Part shown: positions 48,147-58,347 of the stretch, in pieces
Position numbering within the stretch: position 1 is the stretch's first letter
Layout: each line of letters opens with the position of its first letter
Assembly (NCBI RefSeq): GCF_016653465.1
Contig: NZ_NHSQ01000159.1
Coordinates: 17,498 to 81,497 of the forward strand
DNA length: 64,000 bases
Direction: 5' to 3'
Origin: Thiocystis minor
Lineage (GTDB): Bacteria; Pseudomonadota; Gammaproteobacteria; Chromatiales; Chromatiaceae
Program-made: the position numbers and the translations under genes
The notes under the pieces: generated by a model
Seen by the model: only the letters and a program-made list of their open reading frames with translations
Told to the model about the DNA's origin: nothing
Databases searched by the model: none

Positions 48147-49551
48147 CCCCGGAATCGACATCGATGCTTAAATCCTTGATTTTTCTGGTCAAGGTGTTCC
48201 TGCCCCAGCCGAGAAGACGGGCCGCTTCCTGACGTCGGCCACCGGTATGTTCCAGGGCCGATTGAATCATAATCTTTTCAAAGGTGGGTAATGCCGTATC
48301 AAGGAGCGCCTCCTGGCCCTGACTCAACTTCTGGCGAGACCAGCGACGCAAGACGCTCTCCCAGGAATCGTCACTCGATTGCTCTACGAAGGAAGCATTC
48401 AACTCCGGTGGCAGATCTTCCGCCTGAATGTGCTTACTCGACGCCATGACGGTCAGCCAGCGCGCCGTATTTTCCAGTTGTCGCACATTGCCCGGCCAAT
48501 CGAGTCGTTTCAGTTGATCGATCGCGCCCTGTAACAGGCTCTTTGGTTCGCAGCTCAATTCCAAGGCGGCCTGGGCCAGAAAATGGCGCATCAGTAGCGG
48601 AATATCCTCGCGTCGATCACGCAGGGCTGGCAGGTGGATGCGAATGACATTGAGACGGTGGAAGAGATCCTCCCGGAAGCGGCCTTGGCGAACTAGGTCT
48701 TCCAGATTCTGATGGGTGGCGGCAATGATGCGGACATCGACCCGAATTGGCGTCATGCCGCCAACCCGGTAGAACTCGCCGTCGGCTAGCACGCGCAACA
48801 AACGGGTCTGCATTTCGGCGGGCATATCACCGATTTCATCCAGGAACAGGGTGCCGCGATCGGCTTGCTCGAAGCGCCCCTCGCGTCGTGCCTGTGCCCC
48901 GGTAAAGGAGCCGCGTTCATGGCCGAACAGTTCCGATTCAAGGAGGTCGCGAGGAATCGCTGCCATGTTCAGCGCGATGAAAGGCCGATCGCTTCTTGGG
49001 CTATGCCGATGCAAAGCGTGCGCGACCAGCTCCTTGCCGGTTCCGGATTCGCCATTGATGAGGACGGTAATATTGGACCGGGCCAGACGACCAATGGCGC
49101 GAAACACCTCCTGCATGGCAGGAGCCTCGCCGATGATGTCCGGCGCCTTGGCCTCCGCCACTTCTTCGGCGCGTTCATCGCGCCCGCGGCGGCAGGCGCG
49201 ACTGATCTGGGAGACGGCTTCGTCAAGGTCGAAGGGCTTGGGGAGATATTCGAACGCACCGCTGTGAAAGGCCGAGACCGCGCTGTCTAGATCCGAATGC
49301 GCGGTCATGATAATGACGGGCAGACCTGGATAGCGTGCCGTCACCTGACGGAGCAGATCAAGGCCATCAATACCCGGCATGCGGATGTCGGTGAGGATGA
49401 CATCGGGCTGTTCCCGTTGCAGTGCCTCGATGATCCCCACTCCGTTCGAGAAACAGGTGACATGCATTTCCGCCTTGCGGAGTGCGCGATCCAGTACCCA
49501 GCGAATCGAGCGGTCATCATCAATGACCCATACCTTGGGTTCTCTAGTCAT
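48121..49551 (-). CDS. ntrC: Nitrogen regulator NtrC (sigma-54 activator)
   Basis: Response regulator that activates sigma-54 promoters such as glnA under nitrogen limitation. The ATG at 49551 overlaps the ntrB stop by 8 nt and gives 476 residues. The receiver domain (1-120) has the acidic pair at 11-12 and phospho-acceptor Asp55 (ILTDIRMPG). The AAA+ domain (about 140-380) has Walker A GESGTGKE and Walker B GTLFLDEIGDM. The sigma-54 contact loop reads GSFTGA where most activators have GAFTGA. The C-terminal Fis-type helix-turn-helix is RQEAARLLGWGRNTLTRK. Confidence 0.96.
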   Translation of the reverse strand: MTREPKVWVIDDDRSIRWVLDRALRKAEMHVTCFSNGVGIIEALQREQPDVILTDIRMPGIDGLDLLRQVTARYPGLPVIIMTAHSDLDSAVSAFHSGAFEYLPKPFDLDEAVSQISRACRRGRDERAEEVAEAKAPDIIGEAPAMQEVFRAIGRLARSNITVLINGESGTGKELVAHALHRHSPRSDRPFIALNMAAIPRDLLESELFGHERGSFTGAQARREGRFEQADRGTLFLDEIGDMPAEMQTRLLRVLADGEFYRVGGMTPIRVDVRIIAATHQNLEDLVRQGRFREDLFHRLNVIRIHLPALRDRREDIPLLMRHFLAQAALELSCEPKSLLQGAIDQLKRLDWPGNVRQLENTARWLTVMASSKHIQAEDLPPELNASFVEQSSDDSWESVLRRWSRQKLSQGQEALLDTALPTFEKIMIQSALEHTGGRRQEAARLLGWGRNTLTRKIKDLSIDVDSGDVLANEGD

Positions 49552-50623
49552 GGTCTGACTCCAGCGGCAGATAGACAATAAAAGCCGTGTCGCCTGGACG
49601 ACTATTGCACTCGATCAGCCCGCCATGCTGACTGATCAGTTCCTGAGCAATGGGCAGCCCCAGTCCACTGCCACCCGGATGCCCGGAAACCATAGGAAAG
49701 AAAATCTGATCGCGAATTTCGCTCGGAATGCCAGGGCCGTCATCACGTATCTGGGCCAATAAAATCAGTCGATGGCGGCGGTTTCCGATCGTGAATTGTC
49801 TTAATACGCGGGTTTTGAGTTCAACATGGCCATGGACACCAGCGGCCGCGGCGGCATTACGGGCAAGATTCAGAAAAGCCTGGATCAGACGATCCTGATC
49901 GGCCATAAAATCAGGAATACTGGGATCATAATCGCGTCGAATCTCAGGGCCGCGCGGCGATTCTGCAATTATCAGCCCGCGGACATGTTCAAGCACGTCA
50001 TGAATATTGACCGTCCCGCGACGCGGCATCCGATTGGGGCCGAGCATCCGGTTCATCAGGGCCTGCAAGCGATCGGCTTCGTCGATAATAATTCGCGTGT
50101 ATTCTCGTAATCCCGGATCGGGTAGTTCCCGTTCCAGTAATTGCGCCGCGCCCCGTAGACCGCCAAGTGGATTTTTGATTTCATGCGCTAGCCCTTTGAG
50201 CAGTGCCTGAGTAGCCTGGTGCTGCGAGAGCAGATGCTCTTCGCGTGTAATGCGTAGCTGACGATCGACCTGATTCAGTTCCACCAGCACTTCGTCTTCC
50301 GCGTCAAAATGGAACAAGGGCAGGACGGTGCAGTTCACTGTTTTGGTGCGATCGGCAACCGTGATATTGATCTCATGTTCAGTAAATGGATGACGCGAAG
50401 AAAGAGCAGCGGATAATCGCTGCTCGACATTGCTGTCAGGGCAAGGAAGCAGATCCGCCGCATGCTGACCAACTAAATGCCTCGAGCTTACTTCAAACAG
50501 AATTTCGGCCGCAGGATTGAGATACGTTAGACATAAGTTTTTGTCGAATAACATCACTGCGGTATTCAGGTGGTCAAGAATCATCCGTTCAAGAGTCGTT
50601 TTGCCCGATTGTTGAATTGTCAT
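49544..50623 (-). CDS. ntrB: Nitrogen sensor histidine kinase NtrB
   Basis: Soluble kinase/phosphatase for NtrC, controlled by PII. The ATG at 50623 gives 359 residues; the frame is open upstream but without family similarity. The PAS domain is at about residues 10-120 (LDHLNTAVMLFDKNLCLTYLNPAAEILF). The H-box is GLAHEIKNPLGGLRGAAQLL with His147. The N and G boxes are AFLNLARNAAAAA, RDDGPGIP and GGSGLGLPIAQ. It overlaps ntrC by 8 nt and follows the DUF4124 gene. Confidence 0.96.
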   Translation of the reverse strand: MTIQQSGKTTLERMILDHLNTAVMLFDKNLCLTYLNPAAEILFEVSSRHLVGQHAADLLPCPDSNVEQRLSAALSSRHPFTEHEINITVADRTKTVNCTVLPLFHFDAEDEVLVELNQVDRQLRITREEHLLSQHQATQALLKGLAHEIKNPLGGLRGAAQLLERELPDPGLREYTRIIIDEADRLQALMNRMLGPNRMPRRGTVNIHDVLEHVRGLIIAESPRGPEIRRDYDPSIPDFMADQDRLIQAFLNLARNAAAAAGVHGHVELKTRVLRQFTIGNRRHRLILLAQIRDDGPGIPSEIRDQIFFPMVSGHPGGSGLGLPIAQELISQHGGLIECNSRPGDTAFIVYLPLESDHD

Positions 50624-50872
50624 GTGATGGATCCGCGTAACTGTCTGCTTCGCCTCTGACCTAGACCCAACGCCGAAAGCGCAGATGGTCCGGATCTTCA
50701 ATCATGTTTAGGGTTGCGATAACGGAATCCAACGAAGAGGGTGTTCGGGCGCAATGATGGTGCTCCATTGAGAAAAGGCAGAATTCATACCAACTTTGAA
50801 ATCCAGACGATCAACTGTCCTGGCAGAACAGCGACTGTTCGGCGATCCAATGACATCGACCTCGCGTCGATC

Positions 50873-51412
50873 TTAGGGTAATTGCCCTGGTTGCTCGGGT
50901 TTACGAAGATGAAAAATGTGGAGGGGCGTCTGGGCGACGATGAATCCTTCGGTATTGCGTATCCGTACTCGTAATCGATGGCTGCCGAAGGCGGCGCCGG
51001 TTAGTTTGAATTGAGTCGCCGGTTTCGTCAGCGCAATGGTCGCTTCATCGAGCAACACATCGATCTGGTGACCCTCGACGAGTGGTGGGTCGAGGATAAG
51101 CGCGATGGATAGCTCGCCGGTTTCTTGAATGAGGATCTCGTTTGCACTCGGTAAGACAATCGTAAACGCCGAATAAGGACCAGGAAACTGTGCATCATCG
51201 GCTTGTGGCGTCAGGGCGCTCTTCGGTTTGGTCGGGAGAGTGTCATGATTCAAAACGGTGAATGGCAACGCTTCCTGTGACCGGCGATCGGAGAAGTGCA
51301 CGTTTCCATTTGCATCGACCCAGCGATAAATCTCTGCATGAAGCAGGGTGAACATCGGCAGCGACATGATGCCAAATGCGATTGCACTCATCCGCATGGG
51401 ATAGCCGAGCAT
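50873..51412 (-). CDS. DUF4124-domain periplasmic protein
   Basis: The gene lies between glnA and ntrB. A signal peptide (IAFGIMSLPMFTLLHA) is followed at once by the DUF4124 motif EIYRWVDANGNVHFSDRRS. The rest is a beta-rich domain (LSIALILDPPLVEGHQIDVLLDE, GAAFGSHRLRVRIRNTEGFIV) resembling an Ig-like fold. Several ATGs are possible (51412, 51397, 51391); none has a clear ribosome-binding site. The length is about 174-179 residues. Such proteins lie between glnA and ntrB in several gammaproteobacteria, with function unknown. Confidence 0.8.
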   Translation of the reverse strand: MLGYPMRMSAIAFGIMSLPMFTLLHAEIYRWVDANGNVHFSDRRSQEALPFTVLNHDTLPTKPKSALTPQADDAQFPGPYSAFTIVLPSANEILIQETGELSIALILDPPLVEGHQIDVLLDEATIALTKPATQFKLTGAAFGSHRLRVRIRNTEGFIVAQTPLHIFHLRKPEQPGQLP

Positions 51413-51496
51413 CAGGAAATGTACATCGGTCCAGGTGCATGTTTGCTGGTTAGTGCGTCCCTGCACTAAGAGATGGAATGTCTCCGCCGAATTCCT

Positions 51497-52900
51497 TTAC
51501 AGGCTGTAATACATGTCGAATTCGACCGGATGCGTGGTCATGCGCAGCCGGGTGACTTCAGCCATCTTCAAGGTGATGTAACTGTCGATTAAATCGTCGC
51601 TGAAGACGCCGCCGGCGGTCAGGAAGTCGCGATCCTGATCCAGCGCGTCCAGCGCCATATCCAGAGAATAGCAGACGGTCGGAATCGACTTCGCCTCCTC
51701 GGGCGGCAGGTCGTAAAGATCCTTGTCCATGGCGTCGCCGGGATGGATCTTGTTTTGAATACCGTCCAGACCGGCCAGCATCATGGCCGAGAAAGACAGG
51801 TAGGGGTTGCCGGTGGAGTCCGGGAAGCGTACCTCGATACGGCGGCCCTTGGGGCTGGCGCTGAAGGGGATGCGAATGGAGGCGGAGCGGTTGCGCGCCG
51901 AGTAAGCCAGCATGACCGGGGCCTCGAATCCAGGAACCAGACGCTTATAGGAATTGGTTGAGGCATTGGTCAAGGCATTCAGCGCGCGAGCGTGCTTGAT
52001 GATACCGCCGATGTAATACAGCGCCGTATCGGACAGACCGCCGTATTTGTCGCCGGCGAAGAGGTTCTGGCCGTCCTTGCTCAGCGATTGATGGACGTGC
52101 ATGCCGGTGCCGTTGTCGCCGACGATCGGCTTAGGCATGAAGGTGGCCGTCTTGCCATAGGCATGCGCGACATTCTGGATCACGTATTTGGTGATCTGGT
52201 TCTTGTCGGCGCGGCGGACCAGCGTATCGAAGCGGGTGCCGATCTCGCACTGTCCGGCAGTGGCGACTTCGTGGTGATGGACCTCGACCGGAACGCCCAT
52301 TTCCTCCAGCGTCAAGCACATGGCCGCGCGCAGATCGTTCAGCGAATCGACCGGCGGAACCGGGAAATAGCCGCCTTTGGTGCCTGGGCGATGACCCATG
52401 TTGCCATCCGGGAAGACGCGCTCGGAGTTCCAGCCGGCCTCTTCCGAGTCGATCTTGTAGAAGCACCCGCTCATGTCGGAGCCCCAACGGACGTCGTCCA
52501 GAATGAAGAATTCGGGTTCCGGTCCGAAATAGGCGGTATCGGCGATGCCGGTCGACTTCAGGTAGGCCTCGGCCCGCTTCGCGACGGAGCGAGGATCGCG
52601 CTCGTAGCCAGTCATGGTCTCGGGTTCGAGAATATCGCAGCGGATGATCAGGGTATTTTCGTCGGTGAAGGGATCCATCACGGCGGTATCGGGCTCCGGC
52701 ATCAGAACCATGTCGGAGGCCTCGATGCCTTTCCATCCGGCGATCGACGATCCATCGAACATCTTGCCGTCCCTGAACATGTCTTCGTCGATCACACTGG
52801 CTGGCATGGAGACGTGCTGCTCCTTCCCGCGGGTATCCGTGAAGCGAAGATCGACGAACTTCACTTCGTTGTCTTTGATCATCTTAATGACATCTGTCAT
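51497..52900 (-). CDS. glnA: Glutamine synthetase, type I
   Basis: ATP-dependent amidation of glutamate; the entry point for ammonium, feeding GltBD in this window. The 467-residue protein is of the GSI-beta type. [46 protein letters not shown] and [11 protein letters not shown] hold the active-site metals. Tyr396 in [13 protein letters not shown] is the adenylylation site. GGAGACA precedes the ATG. It is controlled from the sigma-54-like promoter about 230 nt upstream. Confidence 0.98.
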   Translation of the reverse strand: MTDVIKMIKDNEVKFVDLRFTDTRGKEQHVSMPASVIDEDMFRDGKMFDGSSIAGWKGIEASDMVLMPEPDTAVMDPFTDENTLIIRCDILEPETMTGYERDPRSVAKRAEAYLKSTGIADTAYFGPEPEFFILDDVRWGSDMSGCFYKIDSEEAGWNSERVFPDGNMGHRPGTKGGYFPVPPVDSLNDLRAAMCLTLEEMGVPVEVHHHEVATAGQCEIGTRFDTLVRRADKNQITKYVIQNVAHAYGKTATFMPKPIVGDNGTGMHVHQSLSKDGQNLFAGDKYGGLSDTALYYIGGIIKHARALNALTNASTNSYKRLVPGFEAPVMLAYSARNRSASIRIPFSASPKGRRIEVRFPDSTGNPYLSFSAMMLAGLDGIQNKIHPGDAMDKDLYDLPPEEAKSIPTVCYSLDMALDALDQDRDFLTAGGVFSDDLIDSYITLKMAEVTRLRMTTHPVEFDMYYSL

Positions 52901-53426
52901 TGGATTGTCTCCGATGCTGTGTACTGAGAAAATGTGACCGGCTGGTACGATGCGCGACGCTAGCGATGGAGTTAGTCCATGAGGTTCCTACCTCTGTTGG
53001 CGCCGACGCGTAACAGGTGATGGATCGTTGCGCGATGCGAACGAACCTCGCGAATACAGCGGACCTGGCGGCTCCAATCGCAGGAAACCGGGACTGGATC
53101 CCAGACTCTCCCGCGTCGCATCCGGCATGCAATGATAGAGCCAAAATTGAACGGATTTTGCTCCAGATGGATTGAATGTCGCTCTTTGCGCGGCATCTTC
53201 ATTGGTTGTAAGCCTCTCTAACGCCTTGTCGCATAAGCTGCACCTTCATCGAGTTTTGTTGCGAAAGCGGTTCGGCGTCCTCTAAACCTCGGTTTTCATC
53301 TCCTGGGGCTTTTTGACGAGGAACTCGGTTTTTCCCAGCGCGACGGATCGGAGAGTGTCTCGATCCCCTGCCGCGCACTTAAATGGTAAGTCGTCATGAT
53401 TCGGCGCACCAGAGTAGTGCGAACAT
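52901..53426. promoter_or_regulatory. glnA regulatory region
   Basis: This 526-bp non-coding stretch lies between glnA and the CDF pseudogene. It contains the -24/-12 promoter at 53128-53143 and, on the minus strand, GGTGCA at 53239-53244. That hexamer is a half-site of the NtrC palindrome placed near -125, the usual enhancer distance. The full palindrome is not evident. Beyond 53260 nothing is recognised. Confidence 0.55.
53128..53143 (-). promoter_or_regulatory. Sigma-54 promoter of glnA
   Basis: On the minus strand the site reads TGGCTCTATCATTGCA, matching TGGCAC-N5-TTGCA with a single mismatch and exact spacing. Transcription would begin near 53116, leaving a leader of about 215 nt before the glnA ATG. 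NtrC is encoded downstream of glnA. Confidence 0.8.
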
Positions 53427-54580
53427 TTATCCAAAATAAATCCGGAGATGGCGAAACACCGGATCCTCTTTCAACGCCGCGGCCAGTTCTTCTCGGAGTT
53501 GCTCCGGATTTGCGCCCTTGCGGAGACAGGCGGTCATGGGGAAATAGACATCGAGATCGATTTTACCTCCCAGATAGTGGAAGCGACGCGCTGGCGCTCA
53601 TTCGAAGCAGGAATCGAAGACCATAAGGATGCCAGTCGCGCGAGCGCTTCCGCGCGTAACGGGAGTGCGGTGCAGGCCGGCGTACACTCGTCTTCTTCCG
53701 GATCGATATGAACGGTGACATCGGTCATCTCGTGAATTTCGCGTTTGAGGCGTTGCTCCACCAGCACGCTGATGATATGGCCTTCGGAAACGCTGACATC
53801 GGGGTCGACCAGGACATGCACATCCGCCGATGCCTAGCCACCGGAGCGACGGGTGCGGAGCATGTGAATGCTCCGCACGCCGCCCACGGAGCGGATCGTC
53901 TCCTTCACCTCGTCGAGACGCGCGGACTCAAGCCCGGTATCGACCAATTCGTTGGTGGCATTCCAGCCGAGTTCCCAAGCGATCCTGGCGATCATCATCG
54001 CGACGATCACCGCCGCGATGGCGTCCAGATAGGGAAGTCCCGCCAGGGTTCCCAGGATGCCGATCAGAACCACAATGGACGAAATCGCATCGCTGCGGTG
54101 GTGCCACGCATTCGCTCGCAAGAGGTCGGAGCGAACCCGCCGGGCATACCCGAGCGTCCACCAGTAAAGCCATTCCTTGACGCCGATCGAGACGAGGGTT
54201 GCCGACAAGGCCAGGGCGCCTGGTTGCAGCAACTCGGCTGGAGCGAACAGGCGCTTGACGGCATCCCAGCCAATCCCGATCGCCACCGCAATCAAGAGAA
54301 AGCCCAGGACCAGTGTCGCGACGGTTTCGTAGCGCGCATGACCGTATGGATGATCCGAGTCCGGAGCTTGGGCGGCCTGACGACCGGCGACAAGCACCAG
54401 GATATCGGACAGGAGATCCGAGAGCGAATGCAGACCATCGGCTACCAGCGCCTGGGAGTGACCGTAGATTCCGGCAAGCACCTTGATGAGGGATAAAACG
54501 AAATTGACGAGCGCCCCGATCATCGCGGTGCGAGAGACGGCATCGCTGCGTTCGGTGAAAATCCGTTGTTCGGGGGTCAC
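53427..54580 (-). pseudogene. Broken cation diffusion facilitator (CDF) transporter gene
   Basis: Read from the GTG at 54580, this encodes a CDF transporter of the FieF/MamM group: six membrane helices with the metal-binding LVADGLHSLSDLLSD (helix 2) and NAWHHRSDAISSIVVL (helix 5), then a cytoplasmic domain. An in-frame TAG at 53834-53836 replaces codon 249, after MLRTRRSGG; Gln (CAG) is usual there. The frame continues with ASADVHVLVDPDVSVSEGH and DVTVHIDPEEDE. A one-nucleotide deletion near 53582-53588 then shifts the frame. The correct ending, HYLGGKIDLDVYFPMTA to HLRIYFG, is in the next frame, stopping at 53427-53429. Repaired, the protein would have about 384 residues. Two lesions indicate a true pseudogene unless they are sequencing errors. 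Confidence 0.85.
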
Positions 54581-54761
54581 TGCGATTTCATCCTAAAAAA
54601 GACGGCCGAGGCGTCAGTCGATTTCCTGAAAAGTATACGCTATGTGATGCACGGCGATCTAAAAACCGCCCGATCGGTCAAGAGTGCTGCATTGGCGTTG
54701 AGTTGGTTCTAACCGATATACTTCGGCCCTTCTATCGCCGCCTCGCTTCAAGGAGCCAGTT

Positions 54762-55667
54762 TTGAGTCTCGAATCCGAGGATCTATCGACCTTTCAAGGT
54801 CTTATTTTTGCCCTGCAACGCTATTGGGCGGATCTTGGCTGCGTCGTCGTTCAACCCTACGACATGGAGGTTGGCGCCGGCACCTTCCATCCCTCGACCT
54901 TCCTTCGCTCAATCGGCCCCGAACCCTGGCGCAGCGCCTATGTTCAGCCCTCGCGGCGCCCGACCGATGGGCGTTACGGTGAAAATCCGAATCGTCTCCA
55001 GCATTATTATCAATTCCAAGTCGTTCTCAAACCGTCGCCACTCGATATTCAGGATCTCTATCTGAATTCCTTGCGACGCCTTGGCATCGATCCGCTGGTG
55101 CATGATATTCGTTTTGTCGAAGACAACTGGGAGTCGCCGACCCTTGGCGCCTGGGGTCTTGGATGGGAGATCTGGCTCAATGGGATGGAAGTGACCCAGT
55201 TCACCTATTTTCAGCAGGTCGGCGGCCTGGATTGCCGTCCCGTGACTGGCGAGATCACCTATGGACTCGAACGTATCGCCATGTATCTGCAAGACGTCGA
55301 AAGCGTTTACGACCTGGCGTGGAGCCGTTCGCCAGCGGGGGTCGTGACCTATGGCGACGTCTTCCATCAGAATGAAGTCGAGCAGTCGACCTACAATTTC
55401 GAAATCGCGGATACCGTCGCGCTGTTGACCCAATTCGACACCTGCGAACGGCTCAGTGCGGGACTCATCGAAAGAGGTCTGCCCCTACCGGCATACGAGC
55501 AAGTCCTGAGGGCGTCTCATACCTTTAATCTCCTTGACGCCAGGGGTGCAATTTCGGTCACGGAGCGTCAGCGATTTATCCTGCGCGTGCGCGCGTTGTC
55601 GCGCGCGGTGGCTCAAGCCTATTACGAAAGCCGGGAGACGCGTGGCTTTCCAATGCTTTCACATTAG
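54762..55667 (+). CDS. glyQ: Glycyl-tRNA synthetase alpha subunit
   Basis: Catalytic subunit of the alpha2beta2 class II GlyRS. The TTG at 54762, after AAGGAGCC, gives 301 residues. [39 protein letters not shown] and [20 protein letters not shown] (class II motif 2) are near invariant. glyS begins 6 nt after the stop. In pseudomonads glyQS lies close to dnaA. Confidence 0.97.
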   Translation: MSLESEDLSTFQGLIFALQRYWADLGCVVVQPYDMEVGAGTFHPSTFLRSIGPEPWRSAYVQPSRRPTDGRYGENPNRLQHYYQFQVVLKPSPLDIQDLYLNSLRRLGIDPLVHDIRFVEDNWESPTLGAWGLGWEIWLNGMEVTQFTYFQQVGGLDCRPVTGEITYGLERIAMYLQDVESVYDLAWSRSPAGVVTYGDVFHQNEVEQSTYNFEIADTVALLTQFDTCERLSAGLIERGLPLPAYEQVLRASHTFNLLDARGAISVTERQRFILRVRALSRAVAQAYYESRETRGFPMLSH

Positions 55668-55673
55668 CGGGAG

Positions 55674-57758
55674 ATGACGTTGGATACATTTGCTGATCTG
55701 CTGATCGAGATCGGAACCGAAGAACTCCCGCCGAAAGCCTTGCTGAATCTCTCGAAGGCATTTGCCGAGGGCTTTCTGCGCCAGCTCAGGGAGCATGGGA
55801 TCGCGCACGCAGGGATCGAACGATTCGCGACGCCGAGACGACTCGCGCTGCTGGTGCGCGAGACCCGCACGCACCAACCCGATCAGACGACGCTTCGGCG
55901 TGGACCTGCCGTGCAGGCGGCATTCAAGGCCGACGGTCTGCCAACGCCCGCCGCGCTTGGGTTTGCGCGTTCCTGCGGTGTCGAGGTCGACGCACTGGGA
56001 CGCGAAGAGAACGAAAAAGGCGCCTGGCTCACCTTCCGCAGTCTTCAGCCAGGTTTGGAAACCGCACACCTGGTTCCTGCCATGACCGAGGCCGCGCTCG
56101 CGGAACTGCCCATTCCGAAACGGATGCGTTGGGGAAATCGCGAAGAGGAATTTGTCCGACCCGTGCAATGGGTGTGTCTGATGCTGGGCGCGAAGCCCAT
56201 TCCCGGGGCGGTGCTTGGGGTCGAGGCGGGCGGATTCACCCGCGGGCATCGCTTCCATCACCCGGATCGCATCTCCCTCGGCTCGGCGGCCGACTACCCC
56301 GAATCGCTGCGCGCGACCGGATATGTCGAGGCATCCTTCGAGCGCCGACGCGACCTGATCCAGGAGCAGGCCAACGCCTTGGCGGTCGCGCAGGGGCTAA
56401 AAGCGCGCATCGACCCGGACTTACTCGATGAGGTGACCGCCCTGGTGGAGTGGCCCCAGGCGCTGCTGTGTCGCTTCGACAGCCGCTATCTGGAGATGCC
56501 GCCTGAAGTTCTGATCGAAACCATGCAAAATCACCAGAAATATTTTCCGGTGGAAGACGCGCACGGCGTCCTTCAAGCGTTGTTCATCGCCGTCGCCAAT
56601 GTGGTCAGCCGCGATCCCGAGCAGGTGCGCGCGGGTAACGAACGGGTGATTCGGCCCCGCTTCTCGGATGCGGCATTCTTTTGGTCAAAGGATCTCAAAC
56701 AGCCGCTCGGTGCCTTCGTCGAGCGTTTGGAAACGGTTGTCTTCCAGGACAAGCTGGGAACCCTGGCGGAAAAAAGCCGTCGCGTTGGCCGTCTCGGTCG
56801 TGATCTCGCGCCGCTGCTCGGAAGCGATCCGCAGCAGATTGAGCGATGCGCGCAGCTCGCCAAGTGTGATCTCGTGACCTCGATGGTTTTCGAATTCCCG
56901 GGGCTGCAGGGCACTATGGGGCGCTATTACGCTGAACGTTCCCATGAAGATCCCTGTATCAGCGCCGCCATGGAGGAGCAGTATCTCCCCCGCTTTGCGG
57001 GCGATGCCTTGCCATCGAGCGCTTGCGGAACGGTGTTGGCTATTGCCGATCGCATCGATACGCTCGTCGGCATCTTCGGAATCGGCCTGCGTCCGACCGG
57101 TACCCGCGATCCCTACGGTCTGCGTCGCGCATCCATCGCGGTTTTGCGTCTTCTGATCGAAACGCCCCTGGATCTCGATCTACGCGATCTTCTGAGCAAC
57201 GCCGCCCAAGGCTTCCCAGATGGGATCCTGAGCGATGACGCGGTTGAAGCTGTGCTCGCCTATATGCTAGATCGTCTGCATGGGTATTACGGCGACCGCG
57301 GAATAGAGAGCGATACGATCGATGCCGTGATCCAAAGTGGCGTCACAAACCCCTGGGAGTTGGATCGACGGATCTCCGCAGTCGCTGCCTTCCGAATGCT
57401 ACCAGCCGCGGCTGCGCTCACCGCGGCGAATAAACGCATCCGTAACATTCTGAGCAAAAGCGAGACCGCTGCCGACGGTATCGGAACGCTCGATGTGACG
57501 TTACTGACGGAACCCGCGGAGATTCGGTTAGCGGCCAGGGTTGCCGAATTGAGCGATTTGGTTGGTCCCTATGCCGAACAACGGGATTACATCGGTATTT
57601 TGGAGGCATTGGCCGACATCAGAGATGACGTCGACGCATTTTTTGCGGATGTCATGGTGATGTCGGACGATCGTCCGATACGCCAGAATCGACTGCGACT
57701 GCTTGGTTCCGTTGCAGGACTGTTTATGCTCGTTGCCGATATTTCACGTCTGCAGTGA
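55674..57758 (+). CDS. glyS: Glycyl-tRNA synthetase beta subunit
   Basis: Binds tRNA for GlyQ; 694 residues, normal length. It begins ADLLIEIGTEELPPKAL after a short leader, includes NHQKYFPVEDAHG, FSDAAFFWSKDLKQPL, FVERLETVVFQDKLGTL and LADRID-like AIADRIDTLVGIFGIG, and ends in the anticodon-binding-like domain (FFADVMVMSDD). It is coupled to glyQ. Confidence 0.97.
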   Translation: MTLDTFADLLIEIGTEELPPKALLNLSKAFAEGFLRQLREHGIAHAGIERFATPRRLALLVRETRTHQPDQTTLRRGPAVQAAFKADGLPTPAALGFARSCGVEVDALGREENEKGAWLTFRSLQPGLETAHLVPAMTEAALAELPIPKRMRWGNREEEFVRPVQWVCLMLGAKPIPGAVLGVEAGGFTRGHRFHHPDRISLGSAADYPESLRATGYVEASFERRRDLIQEQANALAVAQGLKARIDPDLLDEVTALVEWPQALLCRFDSRYLEMPPEVLIETMQNHQKYFPVEDAHGVLQALFIAVANVVSRDPEQVRAGNERVIRPRFSDAAFFWSKDLKQPLGAFVERLETVVFQDKLGTLAEKSRRVGRLGRDLAPLLGSDPQQIERCAQLAKCDLVTSMVFEFPGLQGTMGRYYAERSHEDPCISAAMEEQYLPRFAGDALPSSACGTVLAIADRIDTLVGIFGIGLRPTGTRDPYGLRRASIAVLRLLIETPLDLDLRDLLSNAAQGFPDGILSDDAVEAVLAYMLDRLHGYYGDRGIESDTIDAVIQSGVTNPWELDRRISAVAAFRMLPAAAALTAANKRIRNILSKSETAADGIGTLDVTLLTEPAEIRLAARVAELSDLVGPYAEQRDYIGILEALADIRDDVDAFFADVMVMSDDRPIRQNRLRLLGSVAGLFMLVADISRLQ

Positions 57759-57774
57759 CAGAGTGATTCGGGCA

Positions 57775-58347
57775 ATGCCTGAGCGTGTCTTGATATTGGA
57801 TCGCGATGGGGTCATCAACGAAGACTCTGACGCTTACATCAAGTCACCGGATGAATGGACTCCGCTCCCAGGGAGCATCGAGGCGATTGCTCGACTGTCT
57901 CATGCGGGCTTTCGCATTGCCGTCGCGACCAATCAATCTGGTATTGGACGAGGGCTTTTCAGCCTGAGCGATTTGAACGCCATGCATCGGCGGTTGAGGA
58001 ATCTTGTCGCGGCGCAGGGTGGCCGCATCGAGATGATTGCGTTCTGTCCTCATCGCCCCGCTGAAAACTGTCCGTGCCGTAAGCCAAAAGCTGGTTTGCT
58101 CGAAGAAATCGCACGTCGTATGAACATCGATCTGACAGCGGTGCCTGTGGTTGGCGATTCGCTCAGTGACCTGATCGCTGCGCGCCTTGTGGGAGCAGCG
58201 CCCTGGCTTGTCATGACGGGTAAAGGCCGGCGCACGCTCGCAAGCATCGAGAAGAATGTTCATGACGGTGTGTTGCGCGATGTTCCTGTTTGTCAGGATC
58301 TCTTTGCTGTCGCTAATCGTTTGATTCGCAATCAAGGCCGACCATGA
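57775..58347 (+). CDS. gmhB: D-glycero-D-manno-heptose-1,7-bisphosphate 7-phosphatase
   Basis: HAD phosphatase in ADP-heptose synthesis for LPS core. The ATG at 57775 gives 190 residues. LDRDGVINEDSDAYIKSPDEW carries the nucleophile Asp, and ATNQSGIGRGLFS is motif II. The zinc site is CPHRPAENCPCRKPKAGLL, and VVGDSLSDLIAAR is motif IV. It overlaps plsC by 4 nt and follows glyS by 16 nt. Confidence 0.95.
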   Translation: MPERVLILDRDGVINEDSDAYIKSPDEWTPLPGSIEAIARLSHAGFRIAVATNQSGIGRGLFSLSDLNAMHRRLRNLVAAQGGRIEMIAFCPHRPAENCPCRKPKAGLLEEIARRMNIDLTAVPVVGDSLSDLIAARLVGAAPWLVMTGKGRRTLASIEKNVHDGVLRDVPVCQDLFAVANRLIRNQGRP

